The notes under the pieces are model-generated. The model made no database searches, was not told where the DNA came from, and was given only the letters and a program-made list of their open reading frames with translations. From Patescibacteria group bacterium (GTDB lineage: Bacteria > Patescibacteriota > Microgenomatia > Daviesbacterales > UBA10151): a stretch of 44,007 bases of DNA. Both the position numbers and the translations under genes were made by a program. The DNA lies in contig JAMCSY010000005.1 in the NCBI GenBank assembly GCA_023379125.1, positions 1 to 44,007 on the forward strand. The letters run 5' to 3'. Shown piece by piece: positions 7,628-15,088 of this stretch (position 1 is the first letter of the stretch; every line of letters starts with the position of its first letter).

Positions 7628-10270
7628 ATGGATAAATTTGCTGCCGGTTTATCAGAAGAAGAAGCTTTGGCTAAATTAGGTCAGTTTGGACCTAATGAAA
7701 TCAAGGATTACTCGCAAACTACAGCAATTAAGATTTTGCTCAATTTAGTCAAGAAGAATTTTATTCTGTATTTACTTTCAGTAGGAGCGATTATCTCCTT
7801 TTTTGTCCAAGAAACCGTGACAGGATTAACTATTCTGTTAGTTTTAGCAATTATTATTATTGTTTCGTTTATCCAAGAGTTTAGGGCAGAAAAGGCAATT
7901 AAAGCTTTACGAAAAATGGTAGTCCAAGCTTCAATTGTCATTCGTCAGAGACGCGAACAAGAAATTCCTTCCCGCAATTTAGTCCCCGGTGATTTATTAG
8001 TCTTACGTAGTGGTGAAAGAGTGCCTGCTGATGCTATTGTAATTGAGCAAAATAATTTGTCTGTTGATGAATCAATTCTGACTGGTGAATCAAAAGAGGT
8101 TAAAAAAACTGCAACCAAAAATAGTAATGATCCCCAGGAAGAAAATATAGTTTTTATGGGTTCATATGTGGTAGAGGGCAGGTGTAAAGTACAGGTTTTA
8201 CATACTGGGATGAACACTAAGTTTGGTGCGATTGCTAACATGATTTCTGAGACCGAGAAAAGTTTGCCCTTACAAGATAAAGTGAATAAATTGGCTGGAG
8301 TGATGGTGGTAGCAGCGGTGGTTATCTCTTTATTAACAGGGATTGTGATGGCCGCGCGGGTTGATGTGTGGACGATTGATAAGATCTCGTCAATTCTCAT
8401 TTTGATAATTGCTCTTTGCGTCTCAGCTTTTCCTGAAGGTTTGCCCGTGGTTTTGGTAACAACATTGGCTGTGGGGGCAACTCGTATGGCTAAAAAAAAT
8501 GCCATAGTCAACCGTATGTCCACGATTGAGACTTTAGGAGAAACTACTGTTATTTGTTCTGATAAAACTGGTACTATCACCAGAGGAGAGATGACAGTGA
8601 AGAAAATTTGGTTAAATGGACAGCTGACTGAGGTTGGTGGTGTAGGTTATGAAGCAAAAGGTGCCTTTACTCTAGAGGGTACATCGCATCAATTTTCGCT
8701 AACAGAGCAAGTTTTTGAGCGTTTTCTAGAGTCAGCTATTTTATGTAATGATTCAAAAATTAACAGAACTGGCGAAGATGAATTATATAATGTGATTGGT
8801 ACTCCCACAGAAGGCGCTTTGTTGATTATGGCAGCTAAAGCAGATAAGTTTATGGAGGATTATTCAGTCAAGAGGTTAGAAGAGATTCCTTTTGATTCTG
8901 AAAGAAAGATGATGTCAGTGCTTTGCCAAGTAGGGGAGAGATATTTTGTGTTTGCCAAAGGAGCTCCAGAAATTTTATTGAAAAAATGCTCACGGATCCA
9001 AAAGAAGCAACAGCCTTTAGCTCTTAATAACAGCCAAAAAGATGATGTGTTGGAAGTAAACAGCAATTTAACTCAACAAACTTATCGGACAATTGCCATG
9101 GCTTTCAAGGAAATTAAAGCACCAAGTAAAAATTACTCTGAAGAGGGTTTAACTTTTTTGGGTTTGGCAGCAATGGAGGATCCCCCACGTGAGGAAATTG
9201 CTGAAAGCTTAGAGTTATGCCATGAGGCAGGTATCAGAGTGATAATGATCACAGGTGATAATAGCCAAACAGCTCAAGCTGTTGCTAAAAATATTGGCTT
9301 GTTTGGTGATGTTTTAGAAGGGTCTGATTTGGATAAGCTCACTGATGATGAGCTTTCCAAAATCATTGGCAATACCGCTATTTTTGCCCGAGTTAGGCCT
9401 GATCATAAAATGAGAATAGTCAGGGTGCTAAAAAGTATGGGAGAAATTGTCACGATGACTGGTGATGGTATTAATGATGCGCCAGCCTTAAAAGAAGCTC
9501 ATATCGGTGTAGCAATGGGTAGAACAGGCACTGATGTTTCCAGATCTGTGGCTGATTTAACCTTAAAAGATGATAATTTTGCTACTATTGTTGAAGCCAT
9601 CAAAGAAGGCAGAACGATTTTTCATAATATCCGTAAATTTGTTAGTTACCAGTTGGCTTGTAATTGGGCGGAGCTGTTAATTTTATTTTTGGGAGTCTTG
9701 ATTTCACCTTTATTAGGCTGGCAAGTGCCGGTACTTTTGGCCTTACAGATCCTCTTTATGAATTTAGTCACAGATGATTTACCAGCAATTATGTTGGGGC
9801 TAAATCGTTCTTCCCGTGATGTGATGCAAGAACCTCCGCGCAGAAATGCAGGGATACTAAACCCTTATATTACTTTTTATATGGGGATGACTACTGTGCT
9901 GATTACGATTTTTACCTTAACTACTTTTTATATTTTCTTTAACTTCTTACATCGTGATTTGCTAACGGCTCGTACTGCGGCCATGCTCGGTCTAATTATA
10001 TTGGAAGTGATCAGTGCATTCAATTTCCGCTCGTTTAAGGGCCCGGTCCTCGATCGCTCAATTCTTTCCAACACTTATCTATTTTGGGCAGCAACTATTT
10101 CAATTTTAGTGACCATTATGGTTTTATACGTACCCTTCTTTAATCAGGTTTTTGAGGTAGTTGGAGTTGATCTTTTTACCTGGGCTTTCGTCGTTTTCTT
10201 ATCATTTGTGTTAATTTTAATTTTTGATAAATATAAGCAGAAAGAAAGAGGAGTACCGCTGCTTAATTAG
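7628..10270 (+). CDS. P-type ATPase, P2A (Ca2+-transporting, SERCA/PMR1-like)
   Basis: 880 residues. The N-terminus has the cation ATPase domain start (GLSEEEALAKLGQFGPNEI). The actuator TGES, the membrane motif PEGLPV (transport site in helix M4), the phosphorylated Asp312 in DKTGTITRGE, the nucleotide-domain KGAPE, TGDN, and the hinge TGDGINDAPALKEAHIGVAM are all visible. The M6 segment ILFMNLVTDDLPA keeps the Asn and Asp that coordinate Ca2+ in P2A pumps. It probably exports Ca2+ (or Mn2+) from the cytosol. It is a single gene, divergent from a P3A-type pump, and the two could together link proton and calcium gradients. Confidence 0.9.
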   Translation: MDKFAAGLSEEEALAKLGQFGPNEIKDYSQTTAIKILLNLVKKNFILYLLSVGAIISFFVQETVTGLTILLVLAIIIIVSFIQEFRAEKAIKALRKMVVQASIVIRQRREQEIPSRNLVPGDLLVLRSGERVPADAIVIEQNNLSVDESILTGESKEVKKTATKNSNDPQEENIVFMGSYVVEGRCKVQVLHTGMNTKFGAIANMISETEKSLPLQDKVNKLAGVMVVAAVVISLLTGIVMAARVDVWTIDKISSILILIIALCVSAFPEGLPVVLVTTLAVGATRMAKKNAIVNRMSTIETLGETTVICSDKTGTITRGEMTVKKIWLNGQLTEVGGVGYEAKGAFTLEGTSHQFSLTEQVFERFLESAILCNDSKINRTGEDELYNVIGTPTEGALLIMAAKADKFMEDYSVKRLEEIPFDSERKMMSVLCQVGERYFVFAKGAPEILLKKCSRIQKKQQPLALNNSQKDDVLEVNSNLTQQTYRTIAMAFKEIKAPSKNYSEEGLTFLGLAAMEDPPREEIAESLELCHEAGIRVIMITGDNSQTAQAVAKNIGLFGDVLEGSDLDKLTDDELSKIIGNTAIFARVRPDHKMRIVRVLKSMGEIVTMTGDGINDAPALKEAHIGVAMGRTGTDVSRSVADLTLKDDNFATIVEAIKEGRTIFHNIRKFVSYQLACNWAELLILFLGVLISPLLGWQVPVLLALQILFMNLVTDDLPAIMLGLNRSSRDVMQEPPRRNAGILNPYITFYMGMTTVLITIFTLTTFYIFFNFLHRDLLTARTAAMLGLIILEVISAFNFRSFKGPVLDRSILSNTYLFWAATISILVTIMVLYVPFFNQVFEVVGVDLFTWAFVVFLSFVLILIFDKYKQKERGVPLLN

Positions 10271-10333
10271 AAAACTAAGAATATTGCAAAATAAAAGAGA
10301 AACTGATCTACTATAAATAGAATATCTGATTTT

Positions 10334-10344
10334 AAGGAGGTGAT
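10334..10344 (+). promoter_or_regulatory. Strong Shine-Dalgarno sequence of the 10352 gene
   Basis: AAGGAGGTGAT matches the anti-SD end of 16S rRNA almost fully. It is unusual here because most neighbours lack an SD. Confidence 0.75.
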
Positions 10345-10351
10345 TTTAAAA

Positions 10352-10786
10352 ATGAATCAATTAACAAGTGTGCTTGATACTTATTTGGCGAAGAAAGCAC
10401 CCGCACTACCAGCCAAAGTTAAAGATGTAATTGTTCGATTCGCTCCTTGGGTAATTATTATCGTGATTATCTTTAGCATCCCAGCAATCCTAGGCTTTTT
10501 GGGTTTAGGAGCAATGTTTGCTGCTCCAGTCATGGGAACTTACATGATGGCAGGTTTTGGTTCACGCTACTTTATTGCTTTAATCTTTTTAACAGTCAGT
10601 TTGATTTTGGCTTTGTTATCACTACCAGGTTTAATGAAACAAAGAAAAGATGGTTGGAATATGATCTATTATTCAATACTAGTAAACGCTGTTTATTCAT
10701 TACTGAATTTATATTTACTTAGCCTGATAATAGGTAGCTTAATTTCGCTTTACCTGCTCTTTCAAGTAAGATCTTATTATAAATAA
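10352..10786 (+). CDS. Small polytopic membrane protein, unknown
   Basis: 144 residues from ATG 10352, with about three or four membrane segments (roughly 29-52, 68-93, 104-140) and a short polar N-terminus. It has a rare, nearly perfect Shine-Dalgarno sequence (AAGGAGGTGAT, 10334-10344), which decides the start over GTG 10340 that lies inside it. I do not recognise the family. The Gly/Ala-rich MFAAPVMGTYMMAG stretch may be a re-entrant loop. It follows the Ca2+ ATPase by 81 nt in the same direction and could be cotranscribed, but the strong ribosome binding site suggests independent and efficient translation. Confidence 0.75.
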   Translation: MNQLTSVLDTYLAKKAPALPAKVKDVIVRFAPWVIIIVIIFSIPAILGFLGLGAMFAAPVMGTYMMAGFGSRYFIALIFLTVSLILALLSLPGLMKQRKDGWNMIYYSILVNAVYSLLNLYLLSLIIGSLISLYLLFQVRSYYK

Positions 10787-10903
10787 GATAATCTGGAGAT
10801 AAACTGATAAAATTAATACCTCTTAATGCAGAGAATTATTTTGGCGCACATGATTATCCTTGAATCAGGTACAATATAACAGCTAGTCTATTTTGCTATT
10901 TGC

Positions 10904-11560
10904 ATGAAATTTTTACCATTTTTTTTGATCGGAATCTTATTCGGCTTAGGAGCAATTTTACTGATCTATTTCACTAATGATCAAAGCCAGCTACTCCAAG
11001 AAACTGTCTTAATTAACCAGCCTACTAATCAATTTTCGATTAGCTATCCACCTAGTTTATCCCTGACCGGTAAAGTAGCCTCAATGTCTGGAGAAATAAT
11101 GTGGGAAGGCAGAACTGCCACACAAGCTGCCTTAATTACAGGCCCAGTAGATTTGGAACAGGGTACAATGCTGCAAACTGGTGATAACGGTCAGGTTTCA
11201 GCAGAATTTGCTAATGCAGTCAGTATCTCCATGTTGGCAAATAGCCAGGTCAGTTTTACTCAGACTTTGCCCAATGATTTTGTAGTGCAACAAACATCTG
11301 GTCAAATTACATACACTAAGTTAGCCCAGATACCAGTTTCTGTCAGGGTTTTGCATTTACTAATTGATCAAGCACAAGGGCAAGTAACAGTAATTGTAGA
11401 TCCTGATCATGGTCTGATCACTGTTGATGTTTTGACTGGTCAAGTACTTGTTGCTTTTAATGATACTAATTTGGTTAGTCATACTTTACAAATTACTGCT
11501 CCCAAGAGATTAATTTTTAATGACCAAAATAGAAGTACTAGATTGCTAGGACTTAGATAA
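10904..11560 (+). CDS. Membrane-anchored FecR-like domain protein
   Basis: 218 residues. One N-terminal membrane segment (residues 4-24) is followed by an extracytosolic region. Residues about 60-150 resemble a FecR domain: a beta-rich stretch with Gly-Lys-Val, then GTMLQTGDNGQVSAEFANAVSISML, matching the family pattern of raised-to-threshold and 'sequence with d/n-g-s' repeats. FecR proteins sense or transmit signals at the envelope with sigma factors, but stand-alone anchored copies are common in CPR and their role is unknown. A TATTTT (10889-10894) ends 9 nt before the ATG, consistent with a leaderless start. It converges with the GH18-like gene (stop to stop, no gap). Confidence 0.6.
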   Translation: MKFLPFFLIGILFGLGAILLIYFTNDQSQLLQETVLINQPTNQFSISYPPSLSLTGKVASMSGEIMWEGRTATQAALITGPVDLEQGTMLQTGDNGQVSAEFANAVSISMLANSQVSFTQTLPNDFVVQQTSGQITYTKLAQIPVSVRVLHLLIDQAQGQVTVIVDPDHGLITVDVLTGQVLVAFNDTNLVSHTLQITAPKRLIFNDQNRSTRLLGLR

Positions 11561-12730
11561 TTATTTATAACTTTTGAGGGGTTTGAGGATATTGCTTGAT
11601 TCATAACCCAGGGCCCATACAGCCAGTCCACCTAATTTTTCACTGTTAGCATAATTAATTTTGGCTTGGGTTGAACGATTATCGGGATAAAATATCTGAT
11701 GAAAAGTATTAGTTTGCATATCCTGGAAAATTAGAAAATTTTCTTGAGCATCTTGATCTTGGCTGACTGTACAATTTGTACACTCCTGTATTAACTCTTC
11801 CACTCTCGCAGTTGAGGCTATTAAACCAGAGGAGGGGATTGTGGCTGATCTAGTAGCTGGTTGTAGAGTTTCCCACTCATATCCATAAACGGGAATGCCT
11901 AAAATTAGTTTGTAACTGGGAATACTTTGCAGTGCATTTTGGACTGCCACTTGGGTATCATATTCAGAAATTGTGCCTGCTCCCAAAAGCGGTGCAACAG
12001 GACCTGTCACAGCTGAACCAGTATAGTGGTAATCATAAGCCATCAGTACCACATAATCAGCCACTGGTTCAATTTGAGATAAATCAATTAAACCATGATG
12101 AATCAAATTATCAGGAGAAACTTCAATAGTCAGGGTGCCTAGTTTTTTTGTCTGTAGTTGTCTTTTAACTTCTTGAGCAAAAAGAGCAAAGTTTAATCTT
12201 GCAGCATCAGAGGCAGTTTTAGTACTTTCAATATCTAAATTCAGGTCAGTAAAATTGTATTTTTGCATAATTGGACTGACTTCACTTACTAGTGTTTGGG
12301 CGTTACTAACAGGACTTTGAACTAAGCCATTAATACTATCCTCCTTGCCAGCAAAAATTAATAAAGACAGTTTTAGCTGATGATTAAGGGCATTTTTAAA
12401 CATCTCATCAGCTCTGCCTGAAGTAAGAAAATACCAGCCTGGTTCTGACTCACCGGGGTTTGTTTGCTGGACAATACTGCCATCTGCTCCCACAGTTAGG
12501 CCAAAGTAAGTAAGTGTTGTGATATAGGGAGAATAATCTGTTTGGGTTTTGCTAACAAGCCAATATGGCAGAAAACCGATCACTTGTTTGGGGGTAAATT
12601 CCTGATTAATAAACTTAGTTACTGGATTTTGTGGTTTGCTAGGAAGCAGTGGAGTATCTAAAACCAGATAAATTCCCAACAGAACGCCTAATGATAAACC
12701 GATGATAATAGCAAGTCCCTTACAAAGCAT
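11561..12730 (-). CDS. GH18-family glycoside hydrolase-like protein (chitinase / YaaH type), membrane anchored
   Basis: 389 residues. An N-terminal membrane segment (5-24) is followed by a TIM-barrel of the GH18 type: FLPYW near residue 53, the catalytic strand DLNLDIE (Asp162, Asp166, Glu168), MAYDYHYTGS, LGIPVYGYEW and the final GGLAVWALGYE. The general acid Glu is kept, while the canonical DGxDxDxE reads DLNLDIE, with Asn in place of the first central Asp. Such proteins cleave peptidoglycan or chitin-like polymers, or bind without cleavage. It acts outside the membrane. A TATAAT 6 nt before the ATG makes it leaderless and divergent from csoR. Confidence 0.83.
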   Translation of the reverse strand: MLCKGLAIIIGLSLGVLLGIYLVLDTPLLPSKPQNPVTKFINQEFTPKQVIGFLPYWLVSKTQTDYSPYITTLTYFGLTVGADGSIVQQTNPGESEPGWYFLTSGRADEMFKNALNHQLKLSLLIFAGKEDSINGLVQSPVSNAQTLVSEVSPIMQKYNFTDLNLDIESTKTASDAARLNFALFAQEVKRQLQTKKLGTLTIEVSPDNLIHHGLIDLSQIEPVADYVVLMAYDYHYTGSAVTGPVAPLLGAGTISEYDTQVAVQNALQSIPSYKLILGIPVYGYEWETLQPATRSATIPSSGLIASTARVEELIQECTNCTVSQDQDAQENFLIFQDMQTNTFHQIFYPDNRSTQAKINYANSEKLGGLAVWALGYESSNILKPLKSYK

Positions 12731-12736
12731 CTTCTT

Positions 12737-12742
12737 ATTATA
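12737..12742 (-). promoter_or_regulatory. -10 (TATAAT) of the GH18-like gene
   Basis: On the minus strand TATAAT ends 6 nt before ATG 12730. Its likely -35 (TGTCAA, 12763-12758) is the exact complement of the csoR -35, with a short 15-nt spacer, so the two divergent promoters overlap and CsoR could touch both. Confidence 0.6.
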
Positions 12743-12757
12743 ACTTAACCCTGGGTA

Positions 12758-12786
12758 TTGACATATCCCCCCTGGGGGGATATATT
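12758..12786 (+). promoter_or_regulatory. csoR operon promoter
   Basis: TTGACA (12758-12763), a 17-nt spacer and TATATT (12781-12786), close to the sigma-70 consensus. The ATG at 12793 is only 6 nt after the -10, so the mRNA is predicted to be leaderless. Confidence 0.85.
12764..12782. promoter_or_regulatory. CsoR operator inside the promoter spacer
   Basis: TATCCCCCCTGGGGGGATA is a 19-nt inverted repeat, symmetric around the central T. Runs of C and G flanked by TA match the known CsoR operator type. It fills the spacer between -35 and -10 of the csoR promoter, so apo-CsoR should block RNA polymerase, and Cu(I) should release it. Confidence 0.88.
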
Positions 12787-12792
12787 TGACTT

Positions 12793-13062
12793 ATGACTTT
12801 ACAAGATAAGATGACAAAGAAAAAGATTTTGCACAGACTCCAGATTGCCAAGGGGCACTTAGAAAAAGTTATTGCGATGATGGATGAAGGTGCCTATTGT
12901 ATTGATATAGTTCATCAGTCAATGGCCATTCAGGCAGCATTGAAAAAAGCCGATGAAGTTATTTTGGAAAATCACTTGAAAACTTGTGTAGCTGATTCAA
13001 TCAAAAAGGGTGAAGACAAAAAAGTAATTGATGAAATGATGAGAGTTATTGAAAAAAGATAA
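12793..13062 (+). CDS. csoR: Copper-sensing transcriptional repressor CsoR
   Basis: 89 residues, a typical CsoR/RcnR length with an all-helical pattern. The Cu(I) ligands Cys36, His61 and Cys65 are present at exactly the positions known from Mycobacterium tuberculosis CsoR (YCID, ENHLKTC). It is the first gene of the operon and has its own operator in front, so autoregulation is expected: copper binding lowers DNA affinity and turns on the export genes. Cys/His/Cys favours Cu(I) over Ni(II) (RcnR) or formaldehyde (FrmR) sensing. The stop is followed by the next ATG after 1 nt. Confidence 0.95.
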   Translation: MTLQDKMTKKKILHRLQIAKGHLEKVIAMMDEGAYCIDIVHQSMAIQAALKKADEVILENHLKTCVADSIKKGEDKKVIDEMMRVIEKR

Positions 13063-13063
13063 G

Positions 13064-13582
13064 ATGACACGCGAAGGCAAGATAATTATTGCAATTATGG
13101 CGGGGGTAATTTTTCTAGTCGGAGGTTTGGCCCTATGGCTAACCAGTAATGCTACAGGAAACGGCAGTCAAGGTAGTTTTATTCCTAATGTCCAAGCACA
13201 GGGATTGGACATAAACCCCACTACGATCATGGATGTTGGTGATATTGCCTATACAGGTGGAGTAGTCTCGAGAAGCTTCGATGTTAAGAATGACTCCGGT
13301 AAAGATTTGAAACTCAGGAAGATTGTCACTTCGTGCATGTGTACAACAGCTGAGTTTACCGTTGATGGGACCAGTACGAACTTTTATGGTATGGAAATGA
13401 ATGGTGATTTAAATCCATTAATTAATGTTAACTTTCCCGCTGATTCAACTGGGCAAGTCATCTTCAAGTTTGACCCAGCAGCTCATGGGCTTGCCGGAAT
13501 TGGTACGTTCGATAGAGTGATCACTTTGTTCTACGATACTGGATATAAAGATTTTGAATTTAGCGGAACTGTTACAAATTAG
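13064..13582 (+). CDS. DUF1573-family anchored protein with a CMC motif
   Basis: 172 residues from ATG 13064, 1 nt after the csoR stop; an in-frame TTG at 13049 is possible but overlaps csoR. A membrane anchor spans about residues 7-26, followed by a beta-sandwich region matching DUF1573: FDVKNDSGKDL, KLRKIVTSCMCTTAEF and ITLFYDTGYKDFEFSG. Usual DUF1573 proteins have SCGCT(x)P; here the motif is SCMCTT with Cys91 and Cys93. Two Cys and a Met between them could bind Cu(I). The position straight after csoR supports a copper-handling role outside the cell membrane; this is inference. Confidence 0.72.
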   Translation: MTREGKIIIAIMAGVIFLVGGLALWLTSNATGNGSQGSFIPNVQAQGLDINPTTIMDVGDIAYTGGVVSRSFDVKNDSGKDLKLRKIVTSCMCTTAEFTVDGTSTNFYGMEMNGDLNPLINVNFPADSTGQVIFKFDPAAHGLAGIGTFDRVITLFYDTGYKDFEFSGTVTN

Positions 13583-13608
13583 TCCTGAGTGGTTGTATCT
13601 AACTTCCA

Positions 13609-14142
13609 ATGAAAAAATCTTTGTTTAATATCAAAACAACATATGTTATTTTTGGATCTTTATTCAGTTTAGGAGGCTATGTGGCCTTACCTGCATCGGT
13701 ATTTGCCCACTGTCCTTTATGTGTGGCTGGAGCGGCTGTGGGTTTATCGTTAGCCAGAACCATTGGTGTGGATGACTCAATTACCGGTATTTGGATTGGT
13801 GCTTTTCTTGGATCGATTAGTTTTTGGTTTTATTCATGGCTAGTCTCAAAAAAAATTAGCATTATTGAAAAGTTCAATTTTTTAATGAAACCGCTAATTT
13901 ATGTTTTAATCTGGGGTTCAACTCTCTGGTCATTTTATAAATTTCAACTGGTGGTAAATATGAGCAAAGTATATGGATTGGATAAACTAACGTTGGGGAT
14001 GATTGTGGGAGCAGTCCTGTTTTATTTAATTGACGCAGTTAAACTGAAACATTATTTTAACTATCAAAAAATAGTCTTTAGCTTGGGAGGAATGATACTT
14101 GTCAGCTTATTGATGTATATTTTTATTAATTTCATGATATGA
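13609..14142 (+). CDS. Polytopic membrane protein with an HCPLC motif
   Basis: 177 residues, about five membrane segments. The first segment (about 10-33) is followed directly by HCPLCVAGAAVGLSLA, with His34, Cys35 and Cys38 at the membrane edge, a likely metal or redox site. The rest (about 55-175) is alternating hydrophobic helices and short loops, with few charged residues. I do not recognise a named family. The gene sits between the DUF1573 gene and the 14139 gene in the CsoR operon and overlaps the next gene as ATGA, so it is coupled to it. A role in copper or thiol transfer across the membrane is plausible but not shown. Confidence 0.65.
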   Translation: MKKSLFNIKTTYVIFGSLFSLGGYVALPASVFAHCPLCVAGAAVGLSLARTIGVDDSITGIWIGAFLGSISFWFYSWLVSKKISIIEKFNFLMKPLIYVLIWGSTLWSFYKFQLVVNMSKVYGLDKLTLGMIVGAVLFYLIDAVKLKHYFNYQKIVFSLGGMILVSLLMYIFINFMI

Positions 14143-15035
14143 AGCTAAAAAAAGAAATGACCTTAGTTGTTGCTTTGCTGGGGATGCTTATCTTAGGTAT
14201 AGCTCTAGGGATAAACGTTCCAAAGATTATTCAAGCTGATCAAAATCAGCCGGTAGCTAAACAGAATCAAACGCAACAAGCACAGATAACGAATTTAAGC
14301 AATTCTGTCTTGCCTCAAGATGGCTTTATTCTGCCGGTTTCTTGGGGTGATCTTGGCCGAAAACTAGTAAACGCTGGTGTGATTGATGAACAAAAGTTTA
14401 ATCAGGCAGTCCAACCTACTGATGAGGAAAAGCAGATTCTAAGTGGTGATCATGTGGATTTCCCCGTTACCATAAATTCGCAGAATGCTCAGTTTGATGT
14501 AGACTTACTTTGGGCTATAGGTTTAGCGCAAAAGTCGATGGTTTATGACCAAGGGCCGATGGCTGAGGATAAGCCCCATCTTAGTGAATATGCTTCTACC
14601 GGGGGTTGGATTTTAGCACAAGGTAGTGCTACTCAATATTTAAACAAATTTGACTTAATTCCCTTAACCGTTGATCAACAGATCCGTGTCAAAGATATTG
14701 CCATGAATATTTATCGTCCGTGTTGTGATAATTCTTCTTGGTTTCCGGACTGCAATCATGGTATGGCCGCTTTGGCGGCGATTGAGATGATGGTCAGTAA
14801 TAATCTGTCCGATGATGTTATTTATAGAAATATTTTAAAATTAAATTCATTCTGGTTTCCACAAAACTATTTGACAAGTGCGCTTTACTATAACAGACAG
14901 GGAACTTTTTGGGATAAAGTTGATGCTAAGACCGTGCTTGGTAAGAATTTTTCTTCATCAACTGGAGCATCCAGATTGCAAAGTATCGTTGGTCCGCTAC
15001 CAAGTCAAAACAATGGCGGTTCATGCGGAGCTTGA
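14139..15035 (+). CDS. Exported protein with CC...DCNHG motif, unknown
   Basis: 298 residues. A membrane anchor or signal segment spans residues 8-27. A Gln/Asn-rich linker (31-58) leads to a mostly helical domain. The distinctive part is RPCCDNSSWFPDCNHGMAAL at about 193-212, with Cys195, Cys196, Asp204, Cys205 and His207, a likely metal-binding cluster. A further Cys is in the last residues (SCGA). I recall no family name; the CC-x8-CNH arrangement vaguely recalls the CcmH-type redox proteins but the spacing differs. It lies in the CsoR operon and overlaps the preceding gene by 4 nt. Copper binding outside the membrane is likely by context. Confidence 0.65.
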   Translation: MKLKKEMTLVVALLGMLILGIALGINVPKIIQADQNQPVAKQNQTQQAQITNLSNSVLPQDGFILPVSWGDLGRKLVNAGVIDEQKFNQAVQPTDEEKQILSGDHVDFPVTINSQNAQFDVDLLWAIGLAQKSMVYDQGPMAEDKPHLSEYASTGGWILAQGSATQYLNKFDLIPLTVDQQIRVKDIAMNIYRPCCDNSSWFPDCNHGMAALAAIEMMVSNNLSDDVIYRNILKLNSFWFPQNYLTSALYYNRQGTFWDKVDAKTVLGKNFSSSTGASRLQSIVGPLPSQNNGGSCGA

Positions 15036-15088
15036 AGTTATATAAAATTATCCAGAAAGGAATAAAAACTATAAACCAATTATTCACT

